A DNA stretch of 64,000 nt from Lactarius indigo (Eukaryota; Basidiomycota; Agaricomycetes; Russulales; Russulaceae), in contig JAFKAC010000057.1 of NCBI GenBank assembly GCA_025766275.1, positions 304,597-368,596 of the forward strand, written 5' to 3'. Shown here piece by piece: positions 35,191 through 44,860 of the stretch. Numbering within the stretch: the first letter of the stretch is position 1; each line of letters starts with the position of its first letter. The translations under genes and the position numbers were made by a program. The notes beneath the pieces were generated by a model. That model was not told the DNA's origin. It saw only the letters and a list, made by a program, of their open reading frames with translations, and searched no databases.

Positions 35191-35240
35191 TCAGTTATAA
35201 ATATGAAAGCAGAAGGCAGAAGGAAGCGACGAACCTAGTT

Positions 35241-36663
35241 CTAAGGGAGGTCAAAGTAGAGGTTGGCACCTGGGAACTGGGGCTTGATGACATCTCCCCA
35301 GAGCCAGTACATCGGGGTGCCGTAGGTGATGTCAGACGAGTTGGTCGGACCAGTGCCACCGGTGAGGGGGCTGTGAATTCGGCTTCGGAACCGACGATAA
35401 GGGCCCCAGAGTCCCCACCTCTGGAGAATGGACTGTAGTCGTTGTCGTAGAGGTGAACTGCGGCTTCGATGGAATCGAAGGTGCCCACGAGGCCATAGCA
35501 GCGCTGATGAGACTTGAACCCAGAAAGGCGACCAATCGTGGTGAGCGTGGCGTGACCACGTTTGATCACGAATCGCACGGGGTCGCCCTTCACAGGCTCA
35601 TCAGAGGCTATGAGGGGAGGGTCAGCAGAACAGCTTGTGAAGAACCTGGGGAAGGGAATTCCAGGCACACCTGAGCAGCACCCGCAGCAATCGCAGCGAC
35701 GAGGCCGATAGCATTGAGAATGGGCTCAAAGTGGGTGGAGAAGCTGGGAGGGGAGCTGATGAGAAAACGGTATGAATGGAAGGAAGAAATAATACCGGAA
35801 GAGACCAAAGAATGATACGGGCTTGGAAGTGTCTTCAATCGGCGCAGAGACACGAAGCTCAGAGGAGGTACGTTTCTCGGCCGAAGACAATGAAGCCGAG
35901 TCCAACTGCTTTGGCCTGAGCCATGAGAAACGAGTGGAGGGCTTGTTGTGCTCATTATTTTCCACTGCCGACATGAGGAGCACGATGAAGGGGGCGGAAA
36001 AAAGAAGGGAGAGGAACACTGAGTGGAATCATATGGCTTGTGTGTATTTCTATCTTGCTCACGAGAAAAGTTGCCGTTGCCATACACCACTTACGGTATC
36101 CGGAGGAACATCTGCCGTTCAAGGCTGAAGAAAAAATGTGGATCTTTGGTGGTGAGCCGACACACCAGGATACGTTCGCGATTCACCTGAAAGAGATATA
36201 TAAAAGGGATGAAAAAGAGAGGAGGCGACGTACTCTGTGGTAGGGCGATGATCTCGTCCGCCGCCAAGTCCTGAACAGCTTGCGCGATGTCGAGCTGAAG
36301 AAATGTGGGTCTTCGGTGGTGAGCCCACATGCCAAGATACGTTCGTGATTCACCTGAAAGAACTGTATAAAAAGAGACAGTAACTTGACGACGCCATGGG
36401 CGCTCTCGAAGAAATGGGTCGGGAAGCGAGAAGTTCTTCGGGTCTGTAGCCATTGTGGGGAATAAACTGAGCGGTATCAGAGGCATATTCTCCGTCGTAG
36501 TAAGAGGGAAGGCAAGGGAGGACAGCAGGGGAAGGAAAGGAATACGCACCGAGTAACCACGTTGTCGCTTATATTTCTTGGAGTCCTCCTCGATCTGACA
36601 GTCTATCATGTCTGAGAAAGCTCTCTCTTCAGCTTCTCGAGTATTGGAGGCATCATTTTCCAC
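35241..36663 (-). pseudogene. Serine-peptidase-like (GDSG) gene, broken
   Basis: Minus-strand exons give a trypsin-fold-like C-terminus: KGDPVRFVIKRGHATLTTIG, then GTFDSIEAAVHLYDNDYSPF, then FSRGGDSGALIVG with the serine-peptidase GDSG motif. A one-base shift in the CCCCC run near 35367 moves the conserved tail (TPMYWLWGDVIKPQFPGANL, stop at 35241) into another frame. Upstream pieces at 36090-36663 carry a duplicated exon (GESRTY-G--AHH twice). The chymotrypsin-like assignment is from motif and context only. Confidence 0.55.
36124..36371. repeat. Duplicated 80-bp segment, spacing about 169 bp
   Basis: 36124-36204 and 36293-36371 share TTCGGTGGTGAGCC-like sequence through ATACGTTCG-GATTCACCTGA. 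The duplicated piece includes an exon/intron edge of the peptidase-like pseudogene. Confidence 0.7.
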
Positions 36664-36865
36664 TGTAAGAGGAGGGAAGGGAGGAGAAAGTGTCAGAAAG
36701 GAAGGAGTAACGGAGTAACTGATCGATTGCTCAAAGACGATGGACGCCCCATCAGTTTCGCAGTTCTGACTAAGACGGGAATTCCCGTGTTCAACTTCAA
36801 TGTTTCAACATTTTCAACGATCAACGGTTTTAAGCGAGTCCACCCAACCTCTGCCTACATACCCT

Positions 36866-39800
36866 ATGCGCCATGTCTTTTTTTGTTCCTTTTGTAGAGA
36901 TAATTTCCGCTCACAGGGAGGCTTGGCGAAGCATGTGAACTCGAAGCACGGCAAGAACAGTACATTTGCAGGGATGGCCGCAGCGTTACAGTCGCACACA
37001 TTCATACGCCATCCCCACCTCTCAGGTATGTCACAAACCCGTGCATGATGACAAGGTGCTGAGTCCTTATGAGCCTGGCCATGTTCATCTGATGGCAGAT
37101 TCCTCAGAGATCTCTCACAACCACCGACATCGGAATTGTTGGAGTCGCGCAGCAATCCTTGGCTCCCTTTCAGTGACAGGCTGGCATACGAATGGGCGCA
37201 CTACCACTATATACATCTTCAGTCTTCTGCAGGCGATATTCAGCGGGGCCTTGATCTCTGGAGAGCAACGGTTATGATGTATCAGACTGACCACAGCAGC
37301 TGCGATGGAGTCCCATGGAAGAGTGCCGCGGAAATGTATGGGATGATCGACTCAATATCGGCTGGTGGAGTTGGCTGGACAACTTACCAATTATCATACA
37401 GCGGGCCACAACCAACCAGGGCTGCTCCCCAGTGGATGCAAGAGACTTATGAGCTAAACGTACGGGACGTCCTTTCTGTCTTCAAGGAGCAACTAGCCTC
37501 GAAGGAGTTCGATGGCGAGTTTGAATACACGCCATATGAAGAGTATGATAAGAATGGTTCTCGCGTATATTCTAACCTCATGTCAGGTAACTGGGCGTTT
37601 CGTGAGGCGGTATGTGACTATATTCCATATTTTATTCACCTGATGTATCGCTCTAGGACACGATCTCTCAGGACAAGACGATGCATGGAGCGATGTTTGT
37701 TCCAATTGTTGCTGGCAGTGACAAGACCACGGTATCAGTTGCAACCAGACATCAAGAGTATCACCCTGTGTATGCGTCGCTTGGCAACATCACCAATACC
37801 GCCCGGCGTGGGCATGGAAGTGGTGTAGTGCCTGTCGCCTTCCTTCCAATCCCAACAAGTACGTTTCATTTATCCGTGCTCCTGTCTTTGTTGTTGAGGG
37901 GTGGACTCTTTCAAGCAAGCAAACGCCAGCGAACAAAAACATCGTTTCAGATGTTTTGTCGGCAACTTTACCACAGCTGTCTCGAATTGGTCTTCGCACC
38001 GCTCAAGCCCTATATGACGGAGCCGAAAGTCATGAAATGCCCCGATGGGCACTTTCGCCGCATGATTTTTGGTCTTGGGCCATACATCGCAGACTATCCT
38101 GAACAAGTCTGGCTTGCCGGTACTGTATCTAAATGGTGTCCAAAGTAAGTGCGGGGATCTCTTTACAAGCGTCACTGACCCTTTCTTATGTAAGATGTGA
38201 TGCATTGCCAGCTGACCTTGACGGCTCAGGGAGTCATCAACGCTCACACACGAAAACTGACCTCCTTATCAAGATGTTTGACCCGACTGTCCTCTGGGAC
38301 GATTTTGGTCTTCGGCACAACATTGTGGTGCGTATTATGTCTTCGCTCCGACACTGTGGTCTGATAACGCACCTGGCAGCCATTCACATATTCATTTCCA
38401 CGCGCCGACATCCATGAACTGCTCGCACCGGATCTCCTCCACCAGCTGATCAAAGGAGTATTCAAGGACCACCTCGTTGAATGGGTGGTAGAGTATCTAC
38501 ACCTGGCACATAGAGAGAAGGTAGCGTTGGAAATCATCGAAGATGTTGATCACCGGTACGTCTTTTCTTCCTTACTTCACGGCTCATAAATCATCTGACA
38601 ATAGGATCTCGGCCGTCCCCCCGTTCCCTGGTCTTCGCCGGTTCAAAGACGGGCGTGATTACCAGCAGTGGACGGGCGATGACTCAAAAGCATTGATGAA
38701 GGTATGTGCACGCCGTGATATGATATTGGACTCAGATCAGTCATACTAACCATACTGTTAAAGGTTTTTCTTGCCGCAATTGCTGGCTACATCCCATCTG
38801 TGATGGTCCGCTGCATTGCAGCGTTCATGGATGCATGTTACATAGCCCGCCGAAATGCCATTAACTCAACATCTCTTGAACACCTTCGAGACTCTGTTGA
38901 GACGTTTCATCAACTACGTGCTGTCTTCATTGAGGTTGGGGTTCGTACAAGCCTTTCTCTTCCACGCCAGCATGCTTTGAAGCATTTTCACCGTGCCATA
39001 CACCTCTTTGGCTCCCCTAATGGACTCTGCTCATCGATTACGGAATCAAAGCACATTCGAGCAGTCAAAGAACCTTGGCGACGATCCAATCGATATCACG
39101 CTCTCGCTCAGATGCTCAAGACCAACTCACGCATGGACAAGATGGCAATACTACATCAGCGCCTTGAGGACAGTGGGGTGCTGCGGGGACTTGCGTTCCC
39201 ATCTGAGCTCGGTACAAACAACGCAACTAATGTGCCAATAGATTCAGAGGAACTTGAAGATGAAGATGAGGGAGTCGTTCCAGGTAAATCGCAGAACGCG
39301 TCCAACTTTGATGTTCAGCTCGCATCCAGAATTCGTGCGTATACATCGTTTTAGAGCGGCCCCATCATTCACACATTGAACTCTCAGAGTGTGGTTACCT
39401 GTCTCAGCTCTATGCTCTTGCAACGTACATCCAACAGCCCAATTTTCCACTCGTCTTCACCCAGTTCCTCTACAAGTTCTCCCACCCAGACGAACAGATT
39501 GCTCCGTCAAGAATTGAGGAATGCCCTGCCTTTGAGGGTGCGATCAAGGTCCATCACTCGGCCATCGCCACGTTCTATGCACCTAGTGACCTTTCTGGAT
39601 CAGGTGGCCTGCGGCGTGAGCGAATCCGATCAACTCCCTACTTCTTTGGCCACCCTCGTCGCGACACCGTTTTTGTTGTCATCGATGATTCTCAGGCCGG
39701 TATGGAGGCCATGGAAATTGGGCAGGTATTGCTCTTCTTCTCATTCGAGTACAGGCAAAAGAATTTCTCATGCGCGTTAATCAATTGGTTCGTCCATACT

Positions 39801-40043
39801 GATGAACGTGACCCTGACACAGGGATGTGGGTCGTGAAGCAAGAGCTCGATCGCCATGGCCAGCCCACTCTTGAAGTCATTCATGTTGATTCTATTGCTC
39901 GAGCAGCACACCTCCTGCCCGTTTATGGCGACTCACGGGTACCAGAGAACTTTCATTACTACCACGCTTTGGACACTTACCACTCATTTTTTGTTAACCA
40001 TTATGTTGATCACCACGCACACGAGTTTATTGGTAGGGATTAG
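36866..40043 (+). CDS. Plavaka-type DNA transposase
   Basis: Transposase of a CACTA-related (CMC) family common in Basidiomycota. The N-terminus has a C2H2 finger, CSFCRDNFRSQGGLAKHVNS. A long catalytic region follows over several exons with GT-AG introns: WLPFSDRLAYEWAHYHYIH (37160), TMHGAMFVPIVAGSDKTTVS (37681), FGLGPYIADYPEQVWLAGTV (38070), WCPKCDALPADLD across an intron, FSFPRADIHELLAPDLLHQL (38390) and LRRFKDGRDYQQWTGDDSKA (38630). Late blocks near 38760-40043 (GYIPSVMVRCIAAFMDACYI) complete the family pattern. No internal stop was found after 37136; the join between the zinc-finger exon and 37100 is unclear and may hold an indel. It reads toward the putative right terminal repeat. Confidence 0.8.
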
Positions 40044-40184
40044 TAGTTTCTATTCAAGTTTTTAAGGTAGTTAGCGATGTTCAGGACCTCCCATATGAAT
40101 ATTTAGGCCGAGCGAGTAGGTTTCTGAGTGTCTGGGTTTCAAGTTTCCGGAAACTGGGAAAACGTCTGAAAACGACAAAAATGA

Positions 40185-40221
40185 ACGAAACAACAGAAAC
40201 TTTTTTGTCAAATTGCTGATG
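40185..40221 (-). repeat. Right terminal inverted repeat (putative)
   Basis: TGTCAAATTGCTGATG at 40206-40221 is the exact reverse complement of 29764-29779; the inner part is AAACTTTTT preceded by CGAAACAACAG. Confidence 0.55.
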
Positions 40222-41620
40222 TGTAGCACATCTCTGGTGGGAGATTGAGCAGCACAACAATTAGGAGCCACATATTGGACTGCTTTTTCATGGTGAGCTG
40301 AGCACCATCTGTAGAGATTGATAGGGCAGTGTCTCTTTCATCATGGAATAGCCCCAATTTGGTGTAGTGGTGAATATGGTTGTCAGAGTTGGCAAACTCT
40401 GACCTCTTCACACCAGCACCCCTTGCAAGCACATCTAGTGTCCTCTTCAAGCATTCATCCCTATGGCGCATCTCATGGGATGTCTCTGCATTGGCATAGT
40501 ATGCCTGAATGATGGGAGTGATGGGCATATAGAGCATGGTTGCCCTTGACTTTGGTCTGGCTGTAGGACTCTGCTGTGGTTTGTAGCGCTGCTCATCACA
40601 GTCTTTGTATGAGCAGGTGGATTGAGAATGAGAGTCTCCAGTATATGCCATGCAACTTTTAGGGCACGTGTCAATAAATGAGGGGTGTAGGCCAGTGAGG
40701 TCTTCAGCTAGCTTTCTGACCCTATAAAGGCTGAGGATTTCCTCCTTTGTGGCCTCTCCAAGTACCTGTGCATGGGCATTGTATGCTTTAACAGTGCCAT
40801 TGGACCCTATCCATGCAAGGTAGTGCTGGAGGGATAAGGTCTGTGCCCTGGATAGTGTCTGTTGCCATGGGGCATGGATAGGAGGAGGGGGGAGTGTATA
40901 TTCCTTCAACAGCTGTTTCTGAAGCTTCACAACAATTTCTGGCAAATTCCCACCACCACTACCACCAGAGGGCCCATATGAGGACTTGTAAGGGGCAAAG
41001 TCCTCATCAGAGGCTAAAAAACTATCATCATCCTCCAGTGAGTCCAGTTGACTAGAACTAGAGCCAGATTCAGAGCCAGGGTCTGGAGCAACATCCAAGG
41101 TCTCCTCTGGAATCCTGAAGATGACAGAGCTGTCATCCTCATGCTCCTGGTCTGATATATTGTCCAACTCCTGTATATCCATAGAGCCCTCCTCCTGCAA
41201 GGAAATGGGGTGTCTATGCTGGCATTAGGACAAAGATATCATAAGTTCACAGTAAATTACTTACAATCATCATCAACCATCATAGCATCATCATTGACCA
41301 TCCTCCCCTCTGGAAATGGGGGTGAACTAGTAGGGGCAATAGCTAGATCTAAGTAGATCAGTATTAATTGGGAGCATAAAAAAATAAGTGCTCACCATCT
41401 GAATAAAGAGATTCCAAGTTGCCTGGATAACTGTGACTCCTCAACCAGGCTGCCAAGCAGCTCTGAAAGCTGGTGTTGACAGCTCTGGACAAAGTTCACA
41501 GTGTCCTGAGGTGCACCAGAAGCTATCAGATTATATAGATGCTTTAGGTTTTCCTTGGAGTGAATCCTGATAGTCCTCTTGGAAAGCTCCTTATTTGAGG
41601 TGCACTTGAAGCATGGGCAA
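40208..41620 (-). pseudogene. N-terminal part of a Tnp2/CACTA-type transposase, truncated by insertion
   Basis: Minus-strand exons run from about 41619. They give a Cys-rich start (CPCFKCTSNKELSKRTIRIH), an acidic linker, then the diagnostic block CPKSCMAYTGD...CSYKDCDEQRY, PITPIIQAYYANAETSHEMR and STDGAQLTMKKQSNMWLLIV, ending LPPEM. This is the conserved beginning of the Tnp2-like DDE transposase, which in full-length relatives continues for several hundred residues. Here the frame runs three codons into the terminal repeat at 40221 and stops at TGA supplied by it (40210-40208). The first exon has no ATG before an upstream stop. The copy is dead. Introns at about 41400 and 41200 look normal, so decay is recent. 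Confidence 0.75.
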
Positions 41621-41956
41621 ATATATTAACTATTGGTGCCATTGTTGTTGTGGGAAGGTGTATATACAGGCCTGGTAGCACAAAACTATCTGCTGATGGA
41701 CTATAGATAACAAGTTGCAAGTTTCGAGTCTTTGAAGCCCCGGGCCGGCCGTGCCACAATTTGTCAGGGCAGGAGCAAGCGAACATATTGACTTACGTTC
41801 ATATTGACTTATGTTTTTATTTTTCCCTCGCTTGTTCGTTCGGTCATTCGTCCTCTCCACCTTCCGCGTTCCTTCCTTCCCCATTTCCTCTTCCCTCTTC
41901 CCTCTTCCTCTCATTCCCATCTTCTTCCATCTTCCCTTCCCATCTATTTTTCTTGC
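41621..41956. other. Head-to-head intergenic region between Tnp2 fragment and SAP-like gene 1
   Basis: About 340 bp, very pyrimidine-rich on the plus strand before 41957, with ATTGACTTACGTTCATATTG, a motif like those in the downstream arrays, near 41788-41808. It could be a bidirectional promoter. Confidence 0.4.
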
Positions 41957-44115
41957 ATGTCGACTATTCTGGATGATCTTGACGAGCCTCTTTTAGACTT
42001 CGATGAGATGGACGAGGAGGACTTGTCGGCGACTCAGTCTCGCCCCCTGAGCACGATGTTTTCTGCGACCGCAAGTACCCAGTCGTCCGCTGCGACACCT
42101 GTCTCTCTTTTCTCTCAGATTTCTCAACCTTCCGGCCTCCCATCAACATCATCGCCCGCCTGACTCACGACGAACTCACGCACAACCCGGAGTTCATGAA
42201 ATACGTCAATATGGTTGGCCACCTTCAAGAACTTCTCAGCCTGCGACAAAGTACTTTGTCGGCGAATCGTGAGTCGCGTTTTGTCTTTTTTTATATATTT
42301 TTTACTCATCCTTTCCTCATCCTTCTCTAGCTACAGTCGCCAGCTCATTCGCTTCGTCCCTGCGCCCGATGGCGACAAGCTGTAAGTGCCTTTTTTTTTT
42401 ATCGTCGTAATCGTACAATTAATCTTTTTTTTTTACATTGTCAGCTCCAGCCGTTAGCTCGGCCGCTTCGTCTTTGCGTCCGAGCGAGTCGGCCTCGCAA
42501 GTTGCCTCTGGCGCTCCACTGCCACGGCTCCCTTTACCTTTCCCTCGTCCGTCAACCCGCCCGGATTGCTATCCACACTCCGTCATCTGGACGTGGGACG
42601 ATTGCAAGAACGATCCCGGTGTCGGCGTTTCTGTTGGCAATACGTCCCGACCCCCCATGCGACGCGCGGTTCGACACGAGGACGGGAGGATGCTCTCAGA
42701 TGGGGAGTGGGAAAACGATCCGCCAAACCACACTGACCGTTGTTCGCACCCACCTGGAGCCACTGAGGCACGATCCCCGCGCCGTTGCCGACAAGATGCG
42801 CAAGAAAGGGTTCCTCAAGCACAACTTTTCCGGCGAGTGGGCTCAAGCCATTGAAGCACTCGAACGTTTGGCTCCCCTCCTCTCACTGTGCAGCGCCAAC
42901 TGGAAGGCCGATATAGTCCTCGGGTCGGTGATGGATCGCCCTTCGAACCGCTCACATTCTGTACCTCCCCGTCCATTGACTCCTAGCATCGCGGAATCTT
43001 CCTGCATCCCTCCTTCCAGCCGCGTCAGTACTTCTTCCCGCGCCTTACCTTCCCCCTCTCCCACTTCGCGCTCTCCCGCTTCTTCCAGTGTTGCCCCTTC
43101 CCGCCTTTCACAGCTGTCCCCTCGTCGCGCCTCTTTCAAGTCCCCCCATCCTCATCCCTGTGTAACTTCCGTACGGCCACCCTCAGAGCCAGAGTCATCG
43201 AGCAAGGCTGGCCCCAAGGCTAAGCGTAGGCGCGATCTCAGCCCTCCACGGCGAACTGGGAAACGCTCAAAATCCGACGAGGGTACCAGTGGGACGTCAG
43301 TAGGTCCCGATACAGGTGAGCGAGAATATTCGCATTTACAGCCTGACCTACTGACCTAATTACTTTGTAGGTTGCCAACCTCCTTCCCCTCGCCCGGCTT
43401 TTATGTCTCTCATTCGACCTGGCGCGGCCTCCCAGCCGGTGAGTACTGTTCCTTCTCACAGTCGCCATGCGTCACCCCTTTCCAGACCTCAACTCCTGAA
43501 CCTCCCTCCCCCAAATCGTCGCGTTCCAACACAACGTCACGTGCCAAGGCCTTGTCAACACGGGCAGCCAAAGCCAAGGACACCCGTTCCGCGACAACAG
43601 ACGATGACGTGGCTACTCAGTCGCAACTCAAGTCGCGTTCGGCGAGCCCTGCTGAGGACGACCCCAGGCACAAGAGCCCAAGATGGGGCGCCCAGGATCC
43701 AGGTGGAAAGGCGACCTCGTCGTCTGAGGTATGTCTTCCATTGCCGCCGCATATCGCTGATGATTCATTTATTTTAGGGCTCGGCCGACGACGACGAGTC
43801 CCACTCACACCTCCAAGACCTTCAGCGTGACGAGCTCATGCAGTGGGTCGATGAGCACGAGATCGAGTCGCAAGGGAAGCGGCCTACGAGAAGAGGTACG
43901 TCGCCTCTCCTCCCCTCCTCCCCTTCCTTCCCCTCTTTGCTAATATGTTTTCACAGACCTTATCAAGGCGATTGCGGGAGCGCCGAAGTCGGAACAGCCC
44001 TCTAAAGAGGACATCGAGAGCATCGTCAACGAGGTAAGTCACACATATGTCAATATATATTGTGGCTAATGTTCTCCAGCGCAAATCAAAGCGCAACGCA
44101 AAGGCTGCTGCATAG
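41957..44115 (+). CDS. Unrecognised nuclear protein 1 with SAP-like C-terminus
   Basis: No named family recognised. From ATG 41957 it encodes an acidic start (DDLDEPLLDFDEMDEEDLSA), a possible Cys cluster (CDRKYPVVRCDTC), Ser-rich linkers, a PMRRAVRHEDGRMLSDGEW block, a helical block with LCSANWKAD (42880-42910), a Ser/Pro/Arg-rich stretch with a nuclear-localisation-like KAKRRRDLSPPRRTGKRS, and finally a SAP-like helix pair (LQRDELMQWVDEHEI...RRDLIKAIAG) and a basic tail (RKSKRNAKAAA, stop 44115). The late exons join cleanly by GT-AG introns. Two frame changes are needed, at a C5 run (42043-42047) and at GGGAAAA near 42709-42714, so it is either a recent pseudogene or affected by homopolymer errors. 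It is paralogous to 44861-46677. Confidence 0.55.
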
Positions 44116-44222
44116 CGCCCATCTTTTAAATCAAAGCTCTCGTATTGTTCGCGGCGGTGGGCCTGTTTGTCACAAAAAAAATATATCTTTTTTTGCTGTC
44201 GGAATTTCTCGCATGATTAATG

Positions 44223-44845
44223 TGTGACTTTAAACTGACTCCCAAAGTCAGCTAAAAGTCAGTCTGTAGTCAATAATATTGGTGACTTTTGTTCGACTTT
44301 TGTGTGACTTTTGTGTGACTTTTATGTTGACTGTTAATTGACTTTGAAAGTCAATTAAAAGTCAAACAAAGTCAGTTCTTAGTCAACGACTTTTTATTGA
44401 CTTTTGAATGACTGGAAATTGACTTCCATAGTCAATAAAAAGTCATTGACTTTTTGTTGACTTTTGTGCGACTTTTTTTGTTGACTGCCAATTGACTTTG
44501 AAAAGTCAATTAAAAGTCAAACAAAGTCAGTTCTTAGTCAATGACTTTTTGTTGACTTTTAAATGACTGGAGCTTGACTTCCTTAGTCAACAAAAAGTCA
44601 ATGGAAAGTCGCTGTAAGTCAGTGACTTTTCATTGACTTTTTGTTGACTTTTGAATGACTGGAGCTTGACTTCCTTAGTCAACAAAAAGTCAATGAAAAG
44701 TCATTGACTACCAAGTGACTATACATTGACCTTAGACTGACTTTTTTGTGACTTTTTCCTGACTTTTGAAGTCGCTAAAATAGGACATCAGTCAAGTGAA
44801 AAGTCATTGACTTTGAGCTGACTTTGTGTGACTTTGTGTGACTTT
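44223..44845. repeat. GACTTT/AAAGTC array 1
   Basis: About 620 bp composed almost entirely of TGACTTTT and its reverse complement AAAAGTCA, every 8-20 bp, in both orientations, with small variants (TTGACT, CGACTT). A higher-order unit of roughly 150-190 bp recurs: GTTGACTG-TAATTGACTTTG (about 44332), GTTGACTGCCAATTGACTTT (about 44480), and TGAATGACTGGAGCTTGACT later. It starts about 100 bp after gene 1 stops and ends 15 bp before gene 2 starts. Confidence 0.9.
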
Positions 44846-44860
44846 TCTTTTTTACTGAGA

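Larger units (their letters stand above)
29764..40221. mobile_element. Putative 10.5-kb Plavaka-type (CMC/CACTA-like) DNA transposon with cargo
   Basis: Inverted termini CATCAGCAATTTGACA at 29764-29779 and its exact reverse complement at 40206-40221 extend inward imperfectly to GTTTCG, about 37 bp. The right-hand gene is a Plavaka-type transposase reading toward the right terminus; the left-hand gene, DUF6532-like, reads toward the left terminus. Between them lie fragments of an ABC transporter and of a serine-peptidase-like gene. The right terminus abuts a truncated Tnp2 gene, as expected for an insertion. I did not find a convincing target-site duplication, so boundaries and unity of the element are inference. 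Confidence 0.5.

Noticed and set aside
43617..43808. Minus-strand frames within SAP-like gene 1
   Set aside because: Shadows of the Ser/Arg/Pro-rich coding strand.
44223..44845. CRISPR-like array
   Set aside because: Motifs are too short, irregularly spaced and present in both orientations, and the genome is eukaryotic.
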